Below, in pieces: positions 52,541 to 62,264 of a DNA stretch of 64,000 nt. Every line of letters starts with the position of its first letter. Within the stretch, counting starts at the first letter, position 1. A model generated the notes under the pieces. It was not told the DNA's origin. It was given only the letters and a program-made list of their open reading frames with translations, and made no database searches. Location of the stretch: assembly GCA_021927905.1 (NCBI GenBank), contig BLLK01000051.1, positions 1,488,001 to 1,552,000 on the forward strand, in the 5' to 3' direction. Both the position numbers and the translations under genes were made by a program. Source of the stretch: Chaetoceros tenuissimus. Its lineage: Eukaryota; Bacillariophyta; Thalassiosirophyceae; Chaetocerotales; Chaetocerotaceae.

Positions 52541-55109
52541 ATGCGATTCCATTGGAACATTATCATCCATAGCTTTTTGCTTACATCTGGGGTTGCCGTT
52601 GTAGAGGTTCGTAATGGTTTACTATAATCTTTTGCAGAAATTATAGATTCTTTTGAAAGAAGTGTTCTCAATATATCTTTTGGTCTTTTTATAGGAATAC
52701 GATGTTGAGACTGTTAAAAGCAATAGCAAAGACCACCATGCAACCCATCACTACTTGAGATCATTGTTCCATAGGAGCAATAACATCCAAGAGTCGTCTA
52801 GTAATAATTCGAAGACTGGAGTCATCCGGAAACGAAATTTAAACCCTAGTCAAAAATGGGTTTTAGGCTCACGTGTGATTCATTGGGGTGCATCTGGTAG
52901 AGCTTTTTGCCAAACAACAAACATCAAAGGAGATCATATTACAGATGAATCACTTTGTATTGAAGCTGCCGAAGAAGGAGGATTTGAAAGTAATGGTAAT
53001 ACAGTACCAAGTGGAAATGAAAACGCCCCGCATGGCTGCTATATTATCCAAAATACAAAGAAGTACTATTACTTAAATAGTGGTGCTGATAATGATTCTG
53101 ATACATGGCTCGGAGCAGCCTCTGCTAAGCCTCTTTGTGCAAAACCTTGCGAAGAGGGCGAAAAGCCGGACCCTAACAACAACTTTGAATGCAAGCCGAA
53201 ATGCGTAGTCGACAATAACTGTGTTCCTTTGTGTGTAGGTGGATTAGTTCCTAACCCTTGCACTCTAGGGTGTGGAAAACCATGCGAGATTGCTTCTACT
53301 TGTGGTGACGTTGAATATCGTTGTGATCTTTCTTCTGAGATTTGCAAAGATGTGGATGATCCAGAGGATGCAAACGACTATAATTGTGTATGCAATGAAG
53401 AAGAAGGCTATTTTTTAAATGAGGAGGAGGGTCTTTGCCAAGAACCGCCTACGCCAACACCTCCAACGCCAACTCCGCCAACTCCAACACCTCCAACTCC
53501 AACACCTCCAACTCCGACACCTCCAACTCCAACACCTCCGACTCCAACACCTCCGACTCCAACACCTCCGACTCCAACACCTCCGACTCCAACACCTAGT
53601 TGTCCAGTTGGAACTTTCAGACAAGATAGCAAGTGTTTGACTCCATGCAAGGCAAATTCCGGAATGTGTGATGAAGACACAGAGTACTGCGAAGATGCTG
53701 ATAATCCTGAGAGTATTGATGACTACGAATGCTTGTGTAATGAAGGTTTGTATCTTGATCCAGATGATGGAGTATGCAAAGAACCATGCAGCACTGATCC
53801 TCTTGAGTTTGTTTGTGGATGCGATGCTGAGATAGATTCAGCTACTTACAAGTTTACTCGTGATTGGTTTCTAATCAATGGAGGTGAACCAGAAGAGGTG
53901 GACTGTGCCTATCTCACCCAGCATACGAATGATGAAGTTGATGAAAAGCGTATCGGCAGATATTGTTTGAAACCTGAGATAAAGACAGAGTGTAGCTTTT
54001 CTTGTTGCGATTTTCAATGCGAGGATGATCCAGAATATACATTTCTAAGTCTGAATGGTGACTTTGAACGGAACTGCAACTTCATTAGTAAGCCGCAATT
54101 ACAAGAAGTTCTTGACAGACGCCGCGAACTCTTCTGTTATGAAGATGCAGAGCAAGGCATCCTCTCTGATGTTGGAGTGAACTGTCCTGATGCCTGTGGT
54201 CTATGTGGAACTCCTCCAATCATACCTCCACCTAGTGACGAATGTACTGATAGTGAATCTTTTACATGGGTACTCGGAAACGGAGTTGAGCAGACATGTG
54301 ATTACATCTTGAAGAACAACGATGATAAAAAGGATGCAAACCGTATTTCTGTCAACTGCCCAAGAGGAGATGTCAGAGGAGCTTGCAAGAGCTCATGTGA
54401 TGCTTGTAAATGTGAAGATGATGAGGATTTCCTTTTCACACTTATTCGTGATTCTAATGAGGAACGAGGTTGTGATTACATTGAAGCAAAACCCGATGTT
54501 CGTCGTCAAAAGTATTGCTTCGAGGATGAGACCTGTACTGTTCCTTCCATTGTTGGAAATGCATGCGTCAAGGCATGTGGTTTCTGTGATGAAGAAGATC
54601 GCAGCGATGTATGTGAGCCATATCCTCCTTCTCCACCTATTGATACGACCTGTCCAGAACGCACAAACACAGTCTGCGGAAGTAGAGGTACCTTTTGGTA
54701 CGTTGTCACTGGTGGATCCTGCACATGGAGTAATAACTGTCTGCCTGAAATCGAGGACAGAAAGGAATGGAGCTGCGAGGAGTCAGGACCTTTTGATGAG
54801 TTCTCTGAGAATGGGTATACTCTCAAAATCAATGGCCAAGATCCTGAGACTCCAAGTCCAACTGGAGATGGCCTTTACTACCACGGAGACATTATTGTTG
54901 TGACTACCGAAGAAACCAATACGGAGATTCTATCTACCGACTCTAATGGCAACACTCAATCCGTAACCTTCCACTCCTCTTGCTCTCGCCACTTTGAGAT
55001 TTCAGATACCTATGGAATTTTGACAATGATTGGATTCCACAACGAAGACGGAGCCTTTGGATACAATGTACCAGGAGTCTATAAAGGTGGTAAAAGCAGA
55101 AAGAAGTAG
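52541..55109 (+). CDS. Secreted Cys-rich protein with Pro-Thr repeat and ShK-like domains
   Basis: An extracellular protein of 826 residues. The first exon 52541-52606 encodes a signal peptide (MRFHWNIIIHSFLLTSGVAV). An 88-nt phase-0 intron with donor GTTCGT follows, then exon 52695-55109. A conserved-looking N-terminal domain (KWVLGSRVIHWGASGRAFC...HGCYIIQNTKKYYYLN) precedes EGF-like Cys clusters, a Pro-Thr spacer of about ten PPTPT units (53448-53597), a second EGF-like cluster, and four ShK-like domains of the diatom type (C-x-D, a central NC or DC pair, ending CxxxC-x2-C). The end (LSTDSNGNTQSVTFHSSCSR) resembles extracellular beta domains in matrix proteins. Probably cell wall or mucilage. 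Linker length may vary between strains. Confidence 0.82.
53448..53597 (+). repeat. 15-bp coding minisatellite (Pro-Thr)
   Basis: About ten units of CCTCCxACTCCAACA, in frame with PPTPT, inside the ShK-like protein gene. Units differ at third positions (CCA/CCG, ACT/ACA). Repeats of this sort change length by slippage. Confidence 0.85.
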
Positions 55110-55315
55110 AAGATCTTTCTTCTCTTCTTGAATATATGTTACATGATTCTCACTTATGAATGAAAAAGTTTAGATGTACCGAAACAAGTCAATACAGTAG
55201 AATAGCAGTACATCTTTTTTAAAACAAAGAATGCATATTTTATATCACTATTGTCTACTCTTTATTTCTAGAAACAGAAAATCATCTAGGTGTATTTTAC
55301 TTTACTTTCTCTTTC

Positions 55316-56521
55316 CTACAAAGCAGACTGTTTACGAGGTTCCACTTCCAAAACAGCAGCTGCTCCCGCTCCAGTTCCGATGCACATGCTCACAATGCCA
55401 AATCTTTTCCCAGTTCTATTCATTTCATGCAACAAAGTAGCAATTTGTCTAGCACCAGTAGCACCAAGCGGATGTCCAAGAGCAATAGCGCCACCATTCG
55501 GATTCACCTTTTCTTTTGGAATATTCAATTCCTGAATGCACCAACTAGCCTGTGTTGCAAACGCTTCATTAATTTCAAACACATCTACATCCTCTACAGA
55601 TATATTAGCTTTGGCACAAGCCGGTGGAATGACAACAGCCGGCCCAATTCCCATGATATTTGGCGGAACCCCTTGCACTTCGAAAGAGCGCCAGACACCG
55701 AGGATCGGCAATTGTCTTTTGATAGCTTCTTCTCTTGTCATGAGTAATACTGCTGCTGCTCCATCAGTCAATTGACTGGCATTACCAGCAGTAGTACTTC
55801 CATTTTCATCAAATACTGGTTTCAATTTCGATAATTTCTCCGCAGTCGTTCCTTTTCTGATTCCATCATCTTGTGAGACATTACCCACGGGTACAATTTC
55901 ATCAACAAACTTGTTATGAGTCTGTGCATTAAAAGCTTTCCCATGAGATTCTGCAGCAAATTCATCCAAATCATATCTCTTTAAATTATATTTCTTGGCA
56001 ACATTTTCACTCGTAACTCCCATGGGAATGATACAATCCATAGCCTCTTTACAGCTATTCATTATATTCCAATCGACATCGGGCATGGGTTGTTTGTGCA
56101 TTTGATCCGTGGACATGCTTTCAAATCCCCCGGCTAATCCAATATTAATTTGACCACTTTTGATAGCATTGGCAATGTGTGCGACTGCCTGTAGACCAGA
56201 GGAACATTGACGATTGCATGTACTAATTGGTACAGTGTAGGGAATACCCGATTGAATTTGTGCCATACGTGCTATAATTGCCGCAGTGGGTGAGAGTACA
56301 TTACCAATACAAATATCTTGTACATCACTTGGAGAGATTCCTTGAATATTGGGTTGCGGTTGAATTGGTATTTTATCAAAAACTCCTTTGAATGCTGTCG
56401 AGAGTAGTGTGGAGGGAGGCACTTTAGATAAGCCTCCTTTGCGTGCTCTTGTGAGTGGTGTACGTACTGCTGATACAATGACTACATCTCTAGCATTCTT
56501 GTTAGTGTTGGTAGATGACAT
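55316..56521 (-). CDS. 3-ketoacyl-CoA thiolase, peroxisomal type
   Basis: Cleaves 3-ketoacyl-CoA with CoA in the last step of beta-oxidation. The 401-residue product begins DVVIVSAVRTPLTRARKGGL, then GNVL, and has all catalytic residues: nucleophile Cys106 in NRQCSSGLQAV, His350 in GGAIALGHPLGATGARQIAT and Cys380 in MCIGTGAGAA. It ends QSAL, a plausible variant of the C-terminal peroxisomal signal (S-x-L). A PTS2 is not evident at the start. Sequence features fit ACAA1-type thiolases more than cytosolic AACT, but the distinction is by eye. Its promoter and first 19 codons are duplicated at 58435-58761. Confidence 0.9.
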   Translation of the reverse strand: MSSTNTNKNARDVVIVSAVRTPLTRARKGGLSKVPPSTLLSTAFKGVFDKIPIQPQPNIQGISPSDVQDICIGNVLSPTAAIIARMAQIQSGIPYTVPISTCNRQCSSGLQAVAHIANAIKSGQINIGLAGGFESMSTDQMHKQPMPDVDWNIMNSCKEAMDCIIPMGVTSENVAKKYNLKRYDLDEFAAESHGKAFNAQTHNKFVDEIVPVGNVSQDDGIRKGTTAEKLSKLKPVFDENGSTTAGNASQLTDGAAAVLLMTREEAIKRQLPILGVWRSFEVQGVPPNIMGIGPAVVIPPACAKANISVEDVDVFEINEAFATQASWCIQELNIPKEKVNPNGGAIALGHPLGATGARQIATLLHEMNRTGKRFGIVSMCIGTGAGAAAVLEVEPRKQSAL

Positions 56522-57104
56522 GATATGATGAGGTTCGGCAGTGATGGAATGGATCAGAAGATAGTAATTCTAAAAGAGTGTAGCTAATTCAATAGCTGGT
56601 AACAATGAGAAAGATATCTTCTGCTCTTCTGCTGCCCTTCTGTATTTCATTTTGTGTGGCCGATGACGAGCAAGACACTTTCACAAAAGTACCGCTCCAA
56701 AATAAGTACGTCACATAGTATACCAAGTACATACACAATTTTGAAACAAAAATTGACAGGTCAGCACAACTAAATTATCCAAAATTCAAAGTCAAAAGAG
56801 GCCTCTTCAAAGCAAGTACGTACGTCATCGACGAGAGGAAGAAGAAAGAAATAGAACAAAGAAACGAAATGAAAATAACTCAACAAAACAAGATGTTGAA
56901 AACAATACAAAAATTAGATATTTGGAATTGTCTATTTTCAATTTACTTTATCAAGGGTGAGGCTTGGAGCCGCGTAGTGGCAAAGAGCCTTGCCCGTTTA
57001 CTTAACCCCTGTTCGTAAGCCTTTTCATTCCAAAATATATTTACAACCCCAAATTTTGAAATTCATTCTTTTTCATTCATCCTTTCCAGCCATGAATCTA
57101 ACAT
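56522..57104. other. Thiolase upstream region and short GC-rich stretch
   Basis: Positions 56464-56803 (thiolase start plus promoter) are the source of the copy at 58435-58761. The rest is AT-rich. A GC-richer segment at 56955-57012 (GGCTTGGAGCCGCGTAGTGG and following) stands out but matches nothing I know. Confidence 0.5.
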
Positions 57105-58247
57105 TCAATTCTCTTGTTGTTTGATGAATTGATCAACCGACGCTTTAAAGGTCTCAGGGACATCAAGAACATTAATTTTTCCAAAAGCAAATGCGTATTC
57201 AGTCACCTCTTTGTCACTGTAGTACCCAACTACTGCTTTTGTCAACTCATCAAGGCTGAGTTTGCCGTTTCCGTCTAAATCTATAATGTTGAATGCTACT
57301 TTTGCATCTTCTTCGGAAAGACCGACAGGTTTCACTATATGATACAATGAAAAGTTAAAAAAGTCATTTCAGAAATATGAATATAGGAATCTGTTAAACT
57401 TACTCATTATGTAGAAAAATTCCTTCCAGCTTACTTCGCCATCTCCGTTGAAATCCAAGGCTTCAAGAACAGCCTTTACAAACCCAGTCAAGAAACTTTT
57501 GAAGAAAGGAAGTTTAGATGCATTCATCAAATAGTTCGCAAAGGTTTTGTTACTTTTGCCAGCTAACCCAAATGCTGTCAAAACATTAACTTTGTAGCGA
57601 CGAAATGACAAAGTGAGGAGTTTTGCATTGTAGTTTGTGATATATATTTCCAGTGAGGGAACTTACAGATGCGTTTAATTCGCTGAAACAATTGATTTTT
57701 CTGCTCTTGAGATACAGAAACTCCATCTTCTTCCATGTAGCCAGCTGCCTTGTCTACCCACAATACAATATCTGCTTGATCCACCATTTGATTATTATCA
57801 ACGTCCAAGAGATCAAAGAAACGCTCAAGTTTATATTTCTGTAATTGGAAGTGAAGAGGTGTCAAGATGAGTACCGTACTAGTTATAAAATCTTGGTTGC
57901 ATATCACGTGTCTAGTCTACTAGACCTGTAGGAGCGAGCGAGATAACAAGAAATATAAGATTCTATGGACGGACGTACCTGGAAGCTACGATCTTCTTCT
58001 CCACAAAACCCTTTTTCTTTGGAGGTACATTGTTCAACTTGAGATTTTGGATGCCTTTTTTGAATCGTACAAATTCAAGCTTCTTCATTTCCTTCTGAAA
58101 CAAACAAACATCATCCTCGTCGAGATCTAGCAGATCTGTAGATTCTGTAGCACCTAGATCATGAAAAACTTTGAATAGATTTTCATTGCCATCAATGCGG
58201 TTATCTTTCAACCAGGTGGCAATGCTATCTTGATCAACTTCACTCAT
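57105..58247 (-). CDS. SAM-domain plus EF-hand calcium-binding protein
   Basis: A 276-residue protein from four exons: 57990-58247, 57667-57838, 57404-57574 and 57105-57334. Introns are 151, 92 and 69 nt and all phases agree. The first donor is GTAGCT; the nearby GTACGT would break the frame. Residues 1-70 look like a SAM (sterile alpha motif) domain: IATWLKDNRIDGNENLFKVF with the family's Leu/Trp spacing. The rest holds EF-hands of the sarcoplasmic/calmodulin kind: loops DVDNNQMVDQAD (Asp at position 12), DFNGDGEVSWKE and DLDGNGKLSLDE. The latter two are canonical Ca2+ sites. SAM plus EF-hand fusion suggests a Ca2+-responsive adaptor that self-associates or binds a partner. That function is inference. 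Confidence 0.85.
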
Positions 58248-58434
58248 TGCAAACTATGGTGAATGAAGGCAGCAGTAGTTTTGTAGTTTTGCACTTTTAG
58301 GCACCATTATTTGCTTTCCAATTTCTCTAAATGACTCTGTGCACCCTGCTGCTCTTTAGAGGACTAGCTGCAAGTGCGACATCTCAATTAAGCAAGCTCA
58401 TTCGCGACTAGAAAGTCTTCGACACTTTCACCAG

Positions 58435-58761
58435 GTACTGCTGATACAATGACTACATCTCTTGGATTCTTGTTAGTGTTGGTTGATGTCATGATATGAT
58501 GAGGTTCGGCAGTGATTAATGGATCAGAAGAAGTAATTCTAAAAGAGTGTAGCTAATTCAATAGCTGGTAACAAAATGAGAAAGATATTTTCTGCTGCCC
58601 TTTTGTATTTTGTGTGGCCGATGACGAGCAAGACACTTTCACAAAAGTACCGTTCCAAAGTAAGTACGTCACATAGTATACCAAGTACATACACAATTTC
58701 GAAACAAAAATTGACAAGTCAACACATCTAAATTATCCAAAATTAAAAGTCAAAAGAGGCC
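58435..58761 (-). repeat. Translocated copy of thiolase promoter and first codons
   Basis: Matches 56464-56803 nearly base for base, with a few substitutions and small deletions. It carries the thiolase start: ATG at 58492 reads MTSTNTNKNPRDVVIVSAVP, against the thiolase MSSTNTNKNARDVVIVSAV. The frame runs on out of homology to a stop at 58388-58390, giving a 34-codon small frame that ends 141 bp upstream of the SAM/EF-hand ATG on the same strand. It is a duplication, not a separate gene. Confidence 0.85.
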
Positions 58762-58937
58762 ATTTCCAAGTTCTGCCGGAACAAGTTGAACAGATCTTTG
58801 GAAAGATTTCTTCAAATTGACCACATCTTCCTCGAGTGTCATCTCCCTTGACACCATCTGCTCTTATCAAAACAAAAGCAAACATTCCAATGCAATTATA
58901 AATTTCCAGTAACATCTAAACATACCAAATCTACAAA
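58762..58937. other. Upstream region of Mpv17-like gene
   Basis: Short unique sequence between the copied promoter segment and the Mpv17-like ATG. No feature is recognised. Confidence 0.3.
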
Positions 58938-59784
58938 ATGAAGCTTATTTCTGTTCTCCTTGCTACCTTTGCACTCACTGCTCAGGCATTCAACTCCAAC
59001 CCATCATCCTTGACCAAGAAAGTCAGTACTGCAAACAAGCCAGTTGCATTCAATAAAAACAAGGCGGTTACTTCTCCATTGTTTAGAGATGCTGCTTTGA
59101 CCAGAGGAGGTGCTGTTCCTGGTTGGGCTGCTTACAATGAGGCGCTTGAAAAGACTCCAATTACTGCAAAGGCTTGTACCTCTGCTGTTGGTTTCTTTCT
59201 TGGAGATCTTCTTGCTCAGGTGAGTATGAGTGAGCGAAGCGAACGAGTATGCGAGCGTCAGCGATTATCGACGTGACATGTATACATGTGTTTAGATATA
59301 TATGATATCTCTTGCTTCTTATTTCTAATCATAACTAACTCTCACTTTCCCACTCTACTTCTACTTCTAGCTCTTCATTGTAAAGTCTGGACTTGACATC
59401 AAGAGACTCGTCACCCTTTCCGTATTCGGATTCATCTACCACGGACCATCCGGACACTACTTTTACAACTGGCTCGACTCCAAAATCTCTGGAACAGATG
59501 GAGGATCCGTTGCGTCAAAGGTAGCAATCGACCAAATCTTTTGGTGTCCAATTTTCATGTGTGTATTCTTTACATACCTTGGTCTTGTCAATGGGGACTC
59601 TTTCTCGGCAATTGGAAACAAAATCAAGAGCGATTTGTTTACTGCTGTACAGGGATCTTGGAAGGTTTGGCCTTTTGTTCATGCTGTTAACTTCAAGTTT
59701 ATTTCTACCAAGCATCGTCTTGTTTTTATTAATGGAGTTCAGATTGCTTTCAATATGTTCCTTTCTCTTCTTGGATCCAAGTAA
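58938..59784 (+). CDS. Mpv17/PMP22-family protein with plastid-type leader
   Basis: A 231-residue membrane protein. Exons are 58938-59219 and 59371-59784, with a 151-nt phase-0 intron. The N-terminus is MKLISVLLATFALTAQAFNS: an ER signal ending in a Phe-containing AQAF site, then a Ser/Lys/Asn-rich transit-like stretch. Diatoms use this bipartite pattern to reach the four-membrane plastid. The mature part has four helices and the family core: GWAAYNEALEKTPITAKACT, GFFLGDLLAQ, FIYHGPSGHYFYNWLD, VAIDQIFWCPIFMCVFF and SWKVWPFVHAVNFKFISTKH (family W-K-x-W-P-x-x-x-x-x-N-F). Mpv17 relatives elsewhere are channels of mitochondria and peroxisomes. Plastid localisation is inferred. Confidence 0.9.
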
Positions 59785-60410
59785 ATCTATGAGGGAATGT
59801 ATGTGAGAATATATACATGATGTAGGTATGGTGGATGCTACATGCTACGAATCAAAAGGGATGCATAGTATAGTGCATCGCTTTTGATTTATAATTCAGG
59901 AAACACTGGGCGTTTCTTGGTTTTCATTTACAGGATATTGCAAATGCTGAGCAATGGAATGTATCTTTTTTTGATTGAATGCAATGTAGAAAGATAAGAT
60001 ATTTTAAACTCTTGTTGTATCATCTTTAATTTGTTTTTGTGAAACGTTGCTGTAGTGGAAAACTTTAACTGAATCTGAAATATAAAAATAAAGGCCATGG
60101 ATTTATTTGCAAGCAGCAACGCGAATTTGCAAAAATATGAATTAATCGAAGAGGATAAGCATAGACTTGCTGAGGCTTATCCTTCTTTTTTTTTCTGAAA
60201 TGGTTACAAATCTACTCAAAGTTCATCGCGTCGTGAATGTATCGTAGTTGATCTCTTACTTGCACATTAGAAACTATTTCTACGCATTTCGGAAATGAAA
60301 ATTGAACGATTTTGATGATGGATTATAAAAATGTTAATAGCAAGTACAAATACTCATATTGTTTCGTTTCGACTAAATGTGAGGGTTCACCCACCTATAG
60401 AATTTTGTGC
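59785..60410. other. Intergenic
   Basis: AT-rich 3' region of the Mpv17-like gene with a tail of short A/T runs. No gene is seen. Confidence 0.35.
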
Positions 60411-60676
60411 TTGAGGGTCCTCACCCTTAATTTTCAGAACAAAAACTGAGGGTCCCCACCCTCAATTTTCAGAACAAAAACTGAGGGTCCCCACCCTCAA
60501 TTTTCAGAACAAAAAATGAGGGTTCACCGTCAATTTTCAAAACAAAAACTGAGGGTACCCACCCTCAATTTTCAGAACAAAAACTGAGGGTACCCACCCT
60601 CAATTTTCAGAACAAAAACTGAGGGTTCACCGTCAAATCGAACAGTCCAAAACTGAGGGTCCCCACCCTCAGTTTT
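60411..60676. repeat. Minisatellite with GAGGGT/ACCCTC hairpin units
   Basis: About seven units of roughly 30-35 bp made of CTGAGGGTCCCCACCCTCAA, then TTTTCAGAACAAAAA. Variants have GGGTACCC in the centre or lack the right arm (GGGTTCACCGTC). Each full unit has inverted arms GAGGGT and ACCCTC four bases apart, so each can form a hairpin. A TTAC run follows to about 60699. No leader, Cas-like gene or unique spacers are present. Confidence 0.85.
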
Positions 60677-60699
60677 TACTTACTTACTTACTTACTTAC

Positions 60700-61061
60700 A
60701 AGCAAGTTGTATGAATAGAAAAGTAACTTCTTATCGATAGCAAAGAAAAAGTCCTACCAACACCTCTAGCAATGATAAGCAACAAAATGTATGTAAAATC
60801 ATTTCGTCTACTACATGCACTATTTTTCACGTCGTTTTGTATACATAGATATTCGAAACAAAAGTATACACTACATGAAAATATTGTTGGCGAAAAAAAG
60901 CAAGAAAGGAGATTTATTCAAAAGCATTAAATATATACGAGCTACAAAAGAATTTGTGAGAAACTTTTCTACCGTTACATTTTAAAACGGTCACTACGGT
61001 TGCCTTCTCTCAATCCTATCTCCTCTCTTGCGTTGAATGGTATTTTCATTTATTACGATAG
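60700..61061. other. Upstream region of LRR gene
   Basis: AT-rich promoter-side sequence. Nothing recognised. Confidence 0.3.
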
Positions 61062-61976
61062 ATGGAAGTATCCAATAGTTTCCACCCATCCCAGTATTTT
61101 TCAATTCTATTCAGTATGAGAACAGTTAGAAAATTAACAAATAAGGAGTGGGCGGAGATCAGCGAGAAGTACAAAGATGGAGGAGCACACTTGTACCGAG
61201 GAAAGAGAACATTCTTCTACAACGGAGGAACACTTTGGAAACATGATTATCTTTTTGAAATGCTTATAGATGCTGGTATGTACGATAAGCCTCCTCCTAT
61301 CTACAATGATGAAGAACGAAATACATGGCAAGTCGTCATCGTGTTACCCGGAGTTGAAAGGATTTCTGATTTGGCTTTCAAAGGTTGTGCAAATCTCGAG
61401 ACTGTCATTATGGCTGATAGTGTCAAGAGAATTGAATACGAGGCTTTCGAACGTTGCGAGAGTTTACTTTATGTAAGACTTTCGAAGAATCTCGAATACA
61501 TTGGAGAATGTTCATTTGAAAATTGTAAATCTCTGACTTCGATCTTCATTCCGCCATCGTGTAGACAGATTGATAGATTTGCATTTAATCATAGGTATGC
61601 ATACTATCATGGTTGTGGAAAGTTGATTATCTTCAGTGTTTCTCAACACACTCAACTTGGTGAAGGTGTGTTTAGTGGAACAGCCTTGATTGAAGCTTCT
61701 CCATTTGATAGTAGTGATCATGATAGAGTCAACGAATGGATCAACACATTGAACGATGGACAAGACTTTTCTCTTCATCGTGAATGCGCCTCTATGAACC
61801 CATCCTTCGATAGAATCTACGAAAACGTCAAAGCTCAAGGTCTCAAAACTTTGTACCGAAAAAATAGTATCGGTATTACAGCTCTTGATCATCTATCTGC
61901 TAATCCATATTCTGAAGTTGATCAGCAGGCAATAGCAAAGAAATATATTCTAGAAATGATGGGAGAGGTAGTATGA
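61062..61976 (+). CDS. BspA-like leucine-rich repeat protein
   Basis: A 304-residue protein. The start is 61062 or, more like the family, the ATG at 61116 (MRTVRKLTNKEWAEISEKYK). The N-terminal region has YRGKRTFFYNGGTLWKHDYL. Then come BspA-type LRR units (LRR_5): GVERISDLAFKGCANLETVI, DSVKRIEYEAFERCESLLYV, LEYIGECSFENCKSLTSIFI and CRQIDRFAFNH, each of form I-x-x-x-A-F-x-x-C-x-x-L. A helical tail (ALDHLSANPYSEVDQQAIAK, ending KYILEMMGEVV) closes it. Such proteins are greatly expanded in Chaetoceros-like diatoms. Function is unknown, and no signal peptide is seen. Broken 3' ends of relatives are at 45221 and 49366. Confidence 0.85.
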   Translation: MEVSNSFHPSQYFSILFSMRTVRKLTNKEWAEISEKYKDGGAHLYRGKRTFFYNGGTLWKHDYLFEMLIDAGMYDKPPPIYNDEERNTWQVVIVLPGVERISDLAFKGCANLETVIMADSVKRIEYEAFERCESLLYVRLSKNLEYIGECSFENCKSLTSIFIPPSCRQIDRFAFNHRYAYYHGCGKLIIFSVSQHTQLGEGVFSGTALIEASPFDSSDHDRVNEWINTLNDGQDFSLHRECASMNPSFDRIYENVKAQGLKTLYRKNSIGITALDHLSANPYSEVDQQAIAKKYILEMMGEVV

Positions 61977-62264
61977 AGCAAGTCAGCGTGTTTATTGGAA
62001 ATATATTGCTGACTGCACCTATTTATATAGAATAATTGAAATAATTTATTCTTTTTCCCAAGCATTGAAAACTCCTAGAACTTGAAAAATTGTGAATGGA
62101 AATTCAAACATGATGTCATCAATCCCACTTCAGTCTGTCCGTGAGTGCGTGAATACAGACCAGTCAAAAGATTTCATTTTTTCACATCTTCTTTCTTTTT
62201 TGGCTGTTCTTTTTCATTATTCCAAATTCTAGTTATAAGCTCAAACAAAAAAGCGTAAATCATC
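61977..62264. other. Intergenic, promoter of MYND gene
   Basis: Short AT-rich gap with a T-rich tract near 62180-62220. Nothing else. Confidence 0.3.

Noticed and set aside
53408-53680. Minus-strand frame rich in Val-Gly repeats
   Set aside because: It is the complement of the Pro-Thr minisatellite inside the ShK-like gene, which has signal peptide, domains and splicing support on the plus strand.
56955-57012. GC-rich segment resembling an RNA polymerase III box
   Set aside because: No cloverleaf or second box at proper spacing. It remains an unexplained composition shift.
60411-60699. Possible CRISPR array
   Set aside because: Units follow each other without unique spacers, no cas-like genes are near, and the genome is eukaryotic. 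It is a minisatellite.
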